A DNA stretch of 63,268 bases from Gonapodya sp. JEL0774. Its lineage: Eukaryota; Monoblepharomycota; Monoblepharidomycetes; Monoblepharidales; Gonapodyaceae. Made by a program: the position numbers and the translations under genes. The DNA is taken from the NCBI GenBank assembly GCA_027604505.1, contig JADIIX010000119.1:1-63268 (forward strand). The letters run 5' to 3'. The stretch's first letter is position 1. Every line of letters starts with the position of its first letter. The notes under the pieces were generated by a model. That model saw nothing but the letters and a program-made list of their open reading frames with translations, made no database searches and was not told where the DNA came from. Below, one piece after another: positions 12,767 to 28,684 of this stretch.

Positions 12767-15700
12767 CTAATTCAATTTGCAAAGAAGCGGGAAGAGTGCG
12801 CATAGCAGGTTCCTCGGAGTCGCTGTTGTTCTCGTCGTGGTAGTGGTAATTGCGCGTACTGTTGTGGTGGTAGTGATTGCGCGTACTGTTGTAGTGGTAG
12901 TGATTGGGCCCTTCGTGGTGATGACAGTCCTAGCCGTGGTGGTCGTGGAAAATGCACTAGTCGCACTTGTAGGCACTGATGTGGTAGCTGTCGTTGCCTT
13001 GATGGTAGTCGATGCGCTGGACGTTTGGGAGGTCGTGGAAAAAGTCGTTGAGCTGGTGGTGGTGGTGGTGGTGGTGGTGGAAGTACTGAACGCCTTTGGA
13101 GTCACAACACTGTGAGTGCCGAAGCACGAAATTAGCTCAGATAAAAACGAAGTCTCATAAACGGATATACAAACAATGTGATAGGTGGAGTGAAGCTTAT
13201 TATTTGAGAAAGTCCTGGTGCTGAATTCACCCAAACAGTCTAATGTGACAATATTTTGTTTGAACGGAGTTTTTCCAGCTCAACAGTGAGAATATCGGAC
13301 TCACTGGGAGATCATTGCCAAGTTTGTCAACTTGTTGGCCGGATGTGACTGTCACCCCTGCCGGCAAGGTGATCGGAATCCTGCACGATGCTGTGCTGCT
13401 GACGCGGAGAGTGGAGATGGACGCGATTCCAGTGGCGGAAACGATGAGGTCGTAATATGTGGAAGAACCGCAAGTGTTGCGTGCAGCGCGTTCACGATAT
13501 ATTTGGGCGAGATCGTCTCCTTTCTGTTTAACGTTTATGGTATGTTCAGACGACGACATTGGGATGCAATGACGTAGGTGAGTACTCACAAGTGATATCA
13601 CTGGCCAATTGACGAGGCCAGTGTACGCAGAAAACACAGCTTCAACCCACTGCTGGAGGACGCCCAGCTTCCCGGTTACACCTCCAACTGTAACAGTGGG
13701 CATATCAGCGTTGCGGAGATTCGCTTGATGGAACATCTAGGGGTAATCAAAAAGTTCACAATAATAATCCAGTTGGCGGTTTTACTTTACGTACAGTCGG
13801 ATCATGCCTGATACCGAGGAGAAGAAGTAATACGCGGTCTTGCTCGCGTTGAAGAATCTGAGACCACGTTGAGATCCCAAGAGTCTGCGATAATCATCCG
13901 AGTACCAGTGAGTGTGATGAGCCATGCCTCACAGCTGTCAGGCACTCACAGCATTATAAAGATTGTTGTAAATGTACTCGATTTCATTTGGTTGGGTGCT
14001 GTGCCAGCAATTGCATGTTGGAGGGATTCACCAAAAGGATCGTGACAGAACCTCACCAAAAGAAATAAACATGGCAAGGCCAACGAGGAACTACTGTGTA
14101 CCCTTCATAGTTTGAAGAAGCGGTGGTGGTTACCCAGAAATCATAAGGGCGGTTTGAGTCGGAAATTGCTGGGCGAGAATTGTCCCCGACGATTGAGGTT
14201 ATTCCGTTTGATGTGAGTGTCTTTAATGCGTTCTCTGAAATGCAATTAGATGTTTTAGGTACATCTCAGAACCGTGCTAAAAGAAACACCTTTCACCATT
14301 GTGCAGACCACTAATTTGAGGTGTTACCATGGACGCCGAGGACCACCACTGCGTACCAATGAGGTTCAGGAAGCCCTGACCTGCCATTTTCAAGTTCGTT
14401 TTCAGCTCCTTGTCGATGTCGCTGGATGACGTATTGTCAAGATTCTCATGCTACGGATGTAGCAAGCGTCATTCCACAGTACATCACATGGTTTTGAAGC
14501 ACGGGTGACTCACGGTGAAGGTATGTGACGTGAAGGTGAACTTGCCCAGACCAATACCTCCGGAAACAAAGTATTTGTAGAGGGGATCCGCTTGCTGGAG
14601 TGCACTACTGGACCAAGCGGTGCTAAAAGTGGCCGGCCAGCCTAGAGTAGCAATCATGGGTCACATACAGCGCACTTGAAGGTCCTTTGATCTCTTTGCG
14701 TGAAACTGAAACTCACGAACGTCCCCCACTGTGCCGGCGGGCTTGATGAACTCGACGGGTACATGACTCTCAGTGTCGATGTCGATCCTTTTCCAAAGTG
14801 GACAGAGTGAGGTCCCAAAAGAACCACTACTTGGCAAGCGCAATCATACCATGCTGGATCAGGTCCGTTTCGCTCAAGAATTCCGTTGCCATTCTAAAGA
14901 ATGCGGAGAATGTGACCTGGCTCGTTGGATGAATGAGATCAAACGGGACCTACAAATGCGTGTTCGAGCTTGAACGAACTCCCAGATGGAAGGCGACTGT
15001 TGAAATCGTCTTGCCAAGTGATAATGCCCGCAATATCATCCACGGATACTCGGTAGTCGTAGGTAGCAGTGCTTGTCGACATGGAAGTCCACGTTATTGT
15101 TCCAAAGTTACGAATCAACGATGAAAACCATCTTACCTTGCAGTAGGGGTGATTTCTGTTGTCAAGAAAAGGTCATCCACCTGTGCCAAGAAAAGGGTAC
15201 GCCTCCAACCAGATATGAGACCATGTGTGCCCCAGGCGAGCCAAACGTGGTTTAGAAGCAGTGAGCACGGCCTGGGGAAAAATCGGGAGGAAGCCCGATA
15301 TGGGTTCGGTGACACGGGAGAAGAAAGCGGAACAAATAAACATGGGGGTCGACACAGCGGATCCGAAGTAGACTGATCGAGGTTAGGTTTCGAACACTTA
15401 CGACCAAAACCCAAAGCTCGTGTAAAAGCGCATGACTTCACGGCCATTCGTGTATGTGACGTGAACCGCGGCGATGGTTTGTGACGGATAATCAGCTCCG
15501 TTTGGCGCAAAGAACGCTACCGGAACAACGCTTCGAATGTTCGTCGGTAAAGGACCGTAAATACTCGCTGGGTAGTGGTAGAGTCCCGGATTGGAGATGG
15601 TCGCAGTGGTTTTCAGATTCGCCAGACTCGCGTACGATGCGTTGAACGATATAGGTTGCACGGCGCTTGTTCCAAACACCGCGGTGTTGGCCACAATAGT

Positions 15701-16421
15701 CCCGTCAGCTGGGAGCGGTGTATCATTGAGAGTGACTCGACGGACACCGTATGTGCTCTCATAGTCTTCGAGCTGAAAATTTCGGTATCATAAAATATGA
15801 ACAAATCATGCATTTCACATCAAATAGGACTCACAAACGCCCATTGCGAGGCTGTAAGAACAGATTGGTAGACTCCATTGCTGAGAACCTGGCAATGATC
15901 TCCATAAGTAAACAAACGGTAGGAAAGTGCTTCCCTCCTGAAGCATTCGCACCTGAAGCTGGCCACTGGTGAGTACGATGAGCGAGTACTTTGGTCGATT
16001 ATTGGCATCAAGTAAAGGAAGATTTCCCGAGATTCCATTCGACGGTAGAATAATGAGGTCGTATTGCACCTCGTACGACGAAAAGGTCGTGATGGGGGCT
16101 GAACACAAAAAGTAGGTTACAGCAATGGGAGTTCATTACGCAGATGTCAGAGAAGTCAGTTGTTCGGCACTTACCGTCCTCTCCGCCGGCTGTCGTGGAA
16201 AGAAGTAGGATCCTGTTGCCGACCACATATGTGGACTGTCCCCAGAGACCCCTCGCCAAGCACGTTACCCCGAAGATGATCGCAATCAACCAGCTCAGCG
16301 GCTTCAGTCCAGACATCATCCCCATCGGATTGCAGAATTGAACCACCAGATTTTTCCGTTGTTGCGGAAGGATCGGAGCATCCTTTGAAGGATTTGTGAT
16401 GATGGGCGAACGCCGCCGCAT
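12767..16421 (-). CDS. agd3: Agd3-like polysaccharide deacetylase (CBM87 plus NodB-like) with Thr-rich tail
   Basis: Secreted or surface enzyme expected to remove N-acetyl groups from a GalNAc-containing wall polysaccharide, as Agd3 does in Aspergillus. The N-terminus has a basic leader then a hydrophobic segment (LSWLIAIIFGVTCLARGLWG, about 16240-16305), a signal peptide or signal anchor. CBM87-like region: YDLIILPSNGISGNLPLLD, VYQSVLTASQWAF, then a beta-rich stretch to about 15400. Deacetylase part: YRVSVDDIAGIITWQDDFN (about 15000-15060), FTFTSHTFT joined over an intron to HENLDNT (14430-14550), the likely metal-binding motif, IEYIYNNLYNA, RGLRFFNASKTAYYFFS, MFHQANLRNADM and LVNWPVISL. C-terminal beta domain: LAQIYRERAARNTCGSS. 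Last comes a Thr-rich tail (12800-13100), stop TAG 12767-12769. Start ATG 16419-16421 or ATG 16323-16325; both keep the hydrophobic segment. Confidence 0.82.
12790..13105 (-). repeat. Threonine-codon low-complexity tract in the deacetylase tail
   Basis: Read on the minus strand this is mostly ACN codons with scattered Ser, Ala and Val, including a run of eight Thr codons near 13060-13085. A short unit of the form VRAITTTTT is repeated near 12845-12905. Such Thr/Ser tails are usually O-mannosylated stalks that hold a domain away from the wall. The frame link to the deacetylase crosses one intron whose edges I could not fix. Confidence 0.6.
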
Positions 16422-17632
16422 GCGCCCTTGTTTGGAACAACAAGGGGACCATAGCAAAGAAACAAAAGAAAAAACTCGGGGGGCGCGAACGAGAAAGTGA
16501 GTGAGGTGACTTGACACAAATGTGTGATGGTCAAAGCGGTTCGGCGGCTGGGAACCTGATCGGGGAGGGTTGGTCGGGATTTCATTCAATAACTCGTCCG
16601 TCGCCCTCATTGTTCACCTCCTCCATTGCACCTCCCTTTCAGACCCCCGCATTCCGAACAACCCACCAACAACCCACAGCCTACCCACAGTCTAAGCGCC
16701 TTATTCATTCTGCCTCGTCTTTGTCCTCCCTCCATTGTCAGAACCCCCCATCTGCCACCTTCATTCACTTTGTCGACGGGGGCAAACTGGGAGCGAGCGG
16801 AGCAGAGCGACTTCACTTTTCGTTCGATTTATTGAGTGCTAACAACCCCCCTCTCTCCCGTTCCACTGCATTTCCCATCTCAGCGTTCCCTTCCCACCTA
16901 CCGCCGCTTACTTCTTCCTTCCTCTCAATCTTCCAGAACCCCGATCTCCATTTCTCCACCATACCACCCATCCCACCACCTCCATTTGCACCCATCCCAC
17001 TTTCACCCTGGCACCTCTCACCTAGCACCGCCCTGCGGTGGGACGGGTGGCAGAGGGGGGAGGGGAGAGAAGAGGTCCTGTACATGCTTTTGATTCTCTA
17101 CAACAAAAATGTACCGAAAAGCAACAAACAGCGTAAGTATCGCTCACTTTGTCCCAATTTGTTTCGATGACCGCCACGCAAATACATTATCGGTGGTTCT
17201 TCATTTACTTTTATCACCACCGGATGATACTCATCGATTGGAGCTTCATTTCGGTGGACAAGTTTCGCATGCATCGCTGTCCAGGGTTCAGCTTCTAGCG
17301 TGTAGACACATTGAAGTTGGCATTATTGATGGGCAGGGGTACACCGAAGCGGTGTGCACGCAGAAAGTGGGAGCGGGCGGAAACTCAGTGTTACGGCGGG
17401 GCCGTGGCAGGTGCGCAAGGAGAGAGAGGAGAGCGGGAGAGAGTTTGAGCAGTTGCGGTGGTTGCCACCGAGTCGCGGACCGATCCGGCCTCAATGGTTC
17501 AGCGTTCAGCTGAAGGAGACAAGTCGCGGTAAGAGTGGTACACTGAAAAGCATTTCAGAGAAATCGGTGCAGTGCAGAAGATGGCGGCGGAGGCAGTGAG
17601 CGGGGTGGGTGGGTGGGAAGGTGGGGTGTGAA

Positions 17633-17642
17633 NNNNNNNNNN
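17633..17642. other. Assembly gap (10 N)
   Basis: Ten consecutive N, flanked by a G-rich stretch on the left and a GC-rich stretch with a C homopolymer (about 17711-17726) on the right. The true gap length is unknown, so distances across it should not be trusted. Confidence 0.99.
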
Positions 17643-17987
17643 CGGCGGGGCGCGCGCTGGGCGGGGTGGGGGGCCGTCTGGCGGGCGCGGCGCCGCCCCC
17701 CGCCGCCGCCCCCCCCCCCCCCCCCCAGAGGAGGGGAAGAGCGGGGATCGAACAGATTTGGAGAGGACAAAGCAGGCGTCGGTTACGCCAGCGCGGCGGA
17801 GACTCGGTGCGATAACCAGTGGTGGGACTGTGGGATGTTATGGGGAGAGAGCGCGGCGAGTGGAGTGGAGTATGAAGGAACAGTGGAGAAAGCAGTGTAA
17901 CAAAATGAGGCGATTCGGTTGTCACTGTGGAGAACAGGTCCCGGTACTTCGAGTCACGCTTGCTCGCAAGTTGTACATGTTGAATAC

Positions 17988-18025
17988 ATTACCAGAAGCA
18001 AAGTTATCAGTAGGCTTCTGGTAAT
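17988..18025. repeat. Perfect 12-bp inverted repeat, 14-nt loop
   Basis: Arms ATTACCAGAAGC (17988-17999) and GCTTCTGGTAAT (18014-18025) are exact reverse complements around a 14-nt spacer. It lies about 400 bp past the stop codon of the ABC transporter gene, beyond its likely 3' UTR. The role is unknown; it could be a structured RNA element or a trace of a small mobile element. Confidence 0.6.
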
Positions 18026-18430
18026 TCTTCACAAGTCTAGACCTTATTAAGAACATGGCCAAGCTCATTGCAAATTGCTGTTCTAACCTTTCTGCATCTG
18101 GGCTTACTGCGTTTCTTAGGTTTACTTGACAAGTGATTGCGCGTGTGTTTATGGCTGGGGCCGGCAATGGAGGGGCGGGATCGCTCCTTTTGTTGTTGGT
18201 GATTGGCGTTCCCTCCCTTCCCTTTTTTCTTTCCCCCCCTTTTGTTTTTCATGAATGGAATCCGACAGTAATATATCTATTTCTATTGAACGACATGCTA
18301 AGTTCTGGTGCAAGTTTTAAAAAAAATTATCTCTCTACCTCCACTCCAACATCTCGGCTCCTAAAGCCCCCCCACTCCAATGCATCAATCCTCTCGCTGT
18401 CAAACATCGCTTATGATCCCCGGTGCACCT

Positions 18431-24220
<5,790 letters not shown>

Positions 24221-25426
24221 CGTAGCGAAGTTTGTGGTCTGTAGAAAGGAATTAATTTGCTGTCAAGAAACCCCGCATTTATATTGCATCACACGACTGC
24301 GTTGAGTTTCGGCAAAACAGGTGCACCCGGCCCCTTTTCGTCCTCCCCTTTCCTTGCCACCCCTCTCCCTTCCTCCAACCCTGTTTTGGGACATGTTTCG
24401 TGTTTGGGCAAAACAAGTACACCCGGTCCCCTGTACCTCCCGATGGAATAAGCAGCCAACGCACCTGAGGGATTCCTAATAACGATTACGAATTACCGTC
24501 AACAAGTAGCGCTCTGACCATATCGATGACGTCCTCCAAAGCATCCATGCCGATGTCGTTCGTTCCAGAATGTCATGAACCCGCGGCATACATATTTAGT
24601 TGTGGAATGTGATGGGTATGTGGGTTGGTGACCACAGCGTTGTCGTTCCGTCCGAGAGGACCGGCGGCTCACCTTCAATCCCGCATACAACGTCGAGGGC
24701 ATGAAACACCTGCTCGTGGCCCCTTGTTTCTCTCTGACTTGACTCAGTCCTCGGGATCGTGAACCAGCCCCCGGTGTCTCCCACGCTATAGGAGGCGATG
24801 GGTCGAGAAGTTGGTGTGTGGAGGACTGCAGCTCCTTTACAAGGGATCGCAGCAATTGAAAGCGGGACGTTGCAAAAGAGATTTAGGACGGGGGAAATCG
24901 ATGGAGACATGGGTGGTTGATTTGACCTCCTGGCTCACACGACCTGCTCTTCATGTTTGACACGCGTCACGGGACGGGACGCTCGCTTGACGTGGACGAG
25001 ACGGGGTGGAGTGGAGAGGTTTTGTTATCGGCACTGCCGCTGCTGCTGTTCCTCGCTGGTTGGAGCGTTCCCCTATGCTCCTTCCGCCTCCCCCCCCCCC
25101 CCCCCACAACCCGTAATCTTGCATCCACAGTTCGTTTCAACGTCGTCGGGGCCGGAAAAACAGATATTGGGGAAAGAAAGAAAAGGACCACCACTACCAC
25201 CAAGAGTTCCGCCACCACCAAGCAAGGTTTCAACCTCCACCTCGAACCAAGATTTTGGGACCTGAGGATTCATAGCGATGGAAGACTCTAATATATGTAA
25301 TAAGAAGACCCTTCCAATAAAGCAGAGCAAAATTTTATGCGCGAAGAATCGATAAACGCCTCCAAATGCCCTCTCCAGGGCCCTCTCAAAACTCTCTCCG
25401 CCCTCCGGACCTTCTAAAACGCTGCT
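24221..25426. other. Intergenic: ABC promoter and possible unrecognised small gene
   Basis: Upstream of the ABC gene. Two copies of a 24-nt element lie at 24311-24334 and 24407-24430. On the minus strand there are open frames at 25073-25278 (starting at an ATG, Gly-rich) and 24596-24910, which could be exons of one unrecognised gene. A C homopolymer lies at about 25091-25103. I cannot support a product. Confidence 0.4.
24311..24430. promoter_or_regulatory. Imperfect direct repeat upstream of the ABC gene
   Basis: Copies at 24311-24334 and 24407-24430 share GGCAAAACA-G-ACCCGG-CCC, with a few substitutions, 96 nt apart and about 90 to 210 nt before the ABC start codon. The position suggests a paired promoter site, but this is inference only. 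Confidence 0.35.
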
Positions 25427-27252
25427 CTAACGACCCCACACTCCGCTGGTGCTCAAAGCTGCTCGTACCCAGGCCTCCACACGACGCATACAGGAATCGC
25501 TCAAGGCCACCTTGGAATCTTTGACAACGTACAGAACATCTGAAACATTACAATGAGACTCGTCGGCGGTTGTCGCACTATCGCAGAACACAAACCAACA
25601 AACTCACGGTACTCTTTCCCACCCTTCGAACTTTCGGGCACAAACTCCGCCGGCGCAAAGATGCACGCCCAGTCACATACCAAAGGTTGACCATCGACAA
25701 GGCTCCGTTGCCCAATCATGCTGTTGACGAAATTGACACGGAAATCTGGGGGATTCATGGACTCCAGCTTTACCGGGCAGTTTTCCAGAGCACCGCGGAA
25801 GATTTGGTTCGAATCATACAGGATGGTCTGAAACGTGTTGCGGCATTCAAGCACCATCAGAAAAAAAAATAGAAAAAAGAAAAAATTAAGCACAGTGGCG
25901 CCGCCTCGTTTGCAGATGCGTCAAATCACTCACAAAAACGTATACTGCGTCGGCCTGGAACTTGCTGCGCATACTGCCTTTACGTGGTCCGTAAGTAATG
26001 CTCATTACTGCCTCATCAAACTTGGACTGGAGGGCAAGGATCCAGTGTCAGACACACATACGGAACGATCAAACCTGTCACGGTGAGCCTCACCCGCTTG
26101 TATCCCCACCCCCGCTGCGACGCCCATTTCGGTCTTCCCAGAACTCCCATCATATCTTCCAGTGTCCCTGTTTTATGATTTCTCCAGGTCAAGGGGAAAA
26201 TCAATTCTCTTTGTCCGACGTACACGGTAATGGTGTCACTCTGCTGTTGCTGTTGCGGCGCTGCATGTCCGCCAGAGCTTCCTTGACTAGAGTTGGATTT
26301 AAGTGTCGAGTGTTGGCTGATGACGTCGTTGAGCTGATATTGATTTGGTTCCTGGAACCCTGGCAGCTGGTACGACGACATGTCCCTTTCTGAGTACGAC
26401 GTCATCTTTCGCGGGTGCCTGTCTGTCGAATAGGATGCGAACCTCTGGCCAGGTGCTGGAGATGCAGAGGGTGGGGGAGTCATGGGTTCGTGTGGCGCCA
26501 TGTAGGATGAGCCATTGTACGACAGCGTCGACATGGATGCTGAGGCAGGTGGAGACGGAAGGCTCTGAGGGCCATGGCCGGTACTGTTTGAGGAGATCGT
26601 AGACACGGAGCGTGAAAGGCTCGGGGGTGCATCTGCCGGCGTCCTGGCTGGTGGGTCGACAGGTTTCCGATTGTTTGCAATCGTCCTTTCGCGCTCGATG
26701 CGCTCCTTGGACCAGAGTAGATGGCCAGTGGCTTCCGTAACCTTAATCGAGAAGAATACTTGATGAGATGGGCTCCTTACGGATGAGAGGTGTACGGTTG
26801 AGGTGAACGCACCTCCTCCAGCTCGATTTTCACCACACTGATGTCAGTGGCTGTAACCTCATACATGAGCAGCAAGTCGTCGTCGTCATCGAGGTGAATA
26901 AGCTTCTTGTCGGCAGCATCTTTGTAGCTGAGTCGGAGTATGTATTTTTGGGCGGCTTGCTCAACTGCGGGAATCTGCAATGCACAACGTGAAGCCGGTG
27001 TCGACAGCCGAGGCGAGTGAGCGTCCATGGTATCACGATCCCACACAGGTAGAGGTGACGTACCTTGCTGAAAATAAAAATACAGAACTCTGGATCGTGG
27101 ATGTGGAGCATGAGTGGGACGGAGAAACCTCGGCCATGTAACGACGGAACGATGTGGCACTCACCGTTGTACGTCTGGGGAAAACTGCCATCCCGGAGCA
27201 CAACCAGTTTGACACCTTCCCAGTAGTCAAGACGCAATCGCTTGATGGCCAT
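25427..27252 (-). CDS. PB1-domain protein with Ser/Pro-rich middle
   Basis: Start ATG 27250-27252. The first exons, joined across two introns, read VKLVVLRDGSFPQTYN, then EFCIFIFSKIPAVEQAAQ, then YILRLSYKDAADKKLIHLDD plus more Asp. This fits a PB1 domain, with a basic lysine near strand 1 and an acidic OPCA-like motif near residues 60-70. PB1 domains pair front-to-back with other PB1 proteins in signalling or polarity complexes. Next come ERIERERTIANN and a disordered Ser/Pro/Gln region (about 26220-26640) with a Gln run. The C-terminal third (TITVYVGQRELIFPLTW, KFDEAVMSITYGPR, DWACIFAPAEFVPE, CMRRVEAWVRAAL) resembles no family I recognise. Stop TAG 25427-25429. Gene structure moderately sure; partner unknown. 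Confidence 0.6.
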
Positions 27253-28684
27253 CGTAGTACCTCGACGGTCTGCGGAGTGACAGATGTGTCAATGAGCGCG
27301 GGGTTACTCAAGGTCCCATCACCCCCGGTTCGGTACGCCACCTTGAAGTCGATCAGAAAAGTAGTTTGGTTAGTTTGAGGTGACGGGACCGAACGCAGGA
27401 AACGAAAGATGCAGGTGTTGAATTTCGAGGGAAGGTTCTGTGGCAAAAGCCTCGAGTTTTCGGTCTGTCTCCAGGCAGGTGTGGCGCAGTGGCTGAAGTC
27501 CTCCTGATTTCGTCTTCCAAAAGTCTAAATAATTATTCATTCGAGCCCTTCAAGAGCAGAATGGGTCGTTCGCAGCTACGGTGCATGCCAACGTGATTCC
27601 AAAGGGCGGATGTGTGTACTATGTTATGTATAATATGCAGCGACTTCCCCTCCTGCCCCCCGAATTTGTTGATGGCCCCCCGGGGCAGCGGCTTCAACAT
27701 CACCTCCGGAGCTCAATAGAACAGTACCCTAAAGGTTATTTCCAAACTGGAACGTAAATGAATCCCACGGTGGTAAGAATTGCAAAGCATATCAAGTGTT
27801 GGAGCGATCTCACATTTTCGAGGGACAGTGTGATTCGAGGAAACAAAAGTCTTCTCGCATTGGGGGCTCACACGGATTATTTCAGAGATCTCTTATTACG
27901 CCGAAAACAGTTAGGAACACATAAGAGGATCGAAAAAGTTGAAAATGCTGAAGCTGGAGACACCGCAGACCTTGGGAGACACGAAATGCAACCTGCAAAC
28001 ACAAAACAGAGACAATGGATCTGTCTGGCGATCTGTCAAACCGAACTGGTCCTCTATCGTCATTCTGGTGTTTGGCATTAGCTGGAAGAACTCGAGTCGT
28101 ATCGCGTGTCGAGCTTGGTTCGGATAAGGCAGGCAACAAATATTGGAGTACGACATCAAAACACAAACATCACCTCGCCCTTCCCCACAACTCCCGCCAA
28201 GGTAACTCATCCCGGATGCATTCTCCACTACCCCTTACTTCGAGAACGAAGCGAGAATACAACTTCCGACCGAGCGGTGTCACATGGGGTCGCATCGGAA
28301 GCCACGTCACACCGATGATCCAAGAAGTTTGATTGGTTTCGCGCCACAGGGGCCACAGGCCCCGACCTCCGAAGTGCGCAAATCGCATCAAAGCGAATGC
28401 TTTGTGAGGCCATGGCTGCAAGAAGAACACAAGCTGAGATTCCGATGTTTATCATCCTGGCTCTATAGATATTGAATGGATGAATTCCAAATTAGTCAAG
28501 TTGTCGGATGTGCCACAAGCCACAGCAGGGGTTACCGCAAGTGTGGCACTCCGGAGACCAGGAGGCGTTGAGGGCTGAGGGCGCTCAACTCCTTTCTCTG
28601 TTTCTGAAGCCTCCCCCTTCTTATAAAGGTGGCGAATTCCGCTCCCACACTCCCGAGTTCTCGTCCGTTCCAACTTTAGACACA
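27253..28684. other. Intergenic region between divergent genes
   Basis: A shared upstream region between the PB1 gene (-) and the MFS gene (+). A TATA-like box sits near the right end. An ATG-started plus frame at 27758-28081 (107 codons) has no resemblance I recognise. A tRNA-like A box near 27481 was examined and not accepted. Confidence 0.4.
28622..28627 (+). promoter_or_regulatory. TATA box of the MFS gene
   Basis: TATAAA lies 58 nt before the ATG at 28685 in a CT-rich context (CTCCCCCTTC just before it). The position suits a fungal core promoter with a short 5' UTR. Confidence 0.55.

Larger units (their letters stand above)
16422..18430. other. Gene-poor 2 kb stretch with assembly gap
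   Basis: Between the 5' end of the deacetylase gene and the 3' end of the ABC transporter gene. 16560-17040 is strongly pyrimidine-rich on the plus strand and is probably the deacetylase promoter and 5' UTR. 17600-17730 is very GC-rich and contains the N gap. A 134-codon plus-strand frame at 17109-17513 resembles nothing I know and has a biased composition. A hairpin lies at 17988-18025. No convincing gene. Confidence 0.5.

Noticed and set aside
12401-13115. Plus-strand Pro- and Val-rich open frames
   Set aside because: They mirror a C-rich tract and the Thr-rich tail of the minus-strand deacetylase.
27475-27560. tRNA-like A box (TGGCGCAGTGGC) and B-box-like ATTCGAGCCC
   Set aside because: No 7-bp acceptor stem and no T-stem pairing could be drawn, so a functional tRNA is not supported.
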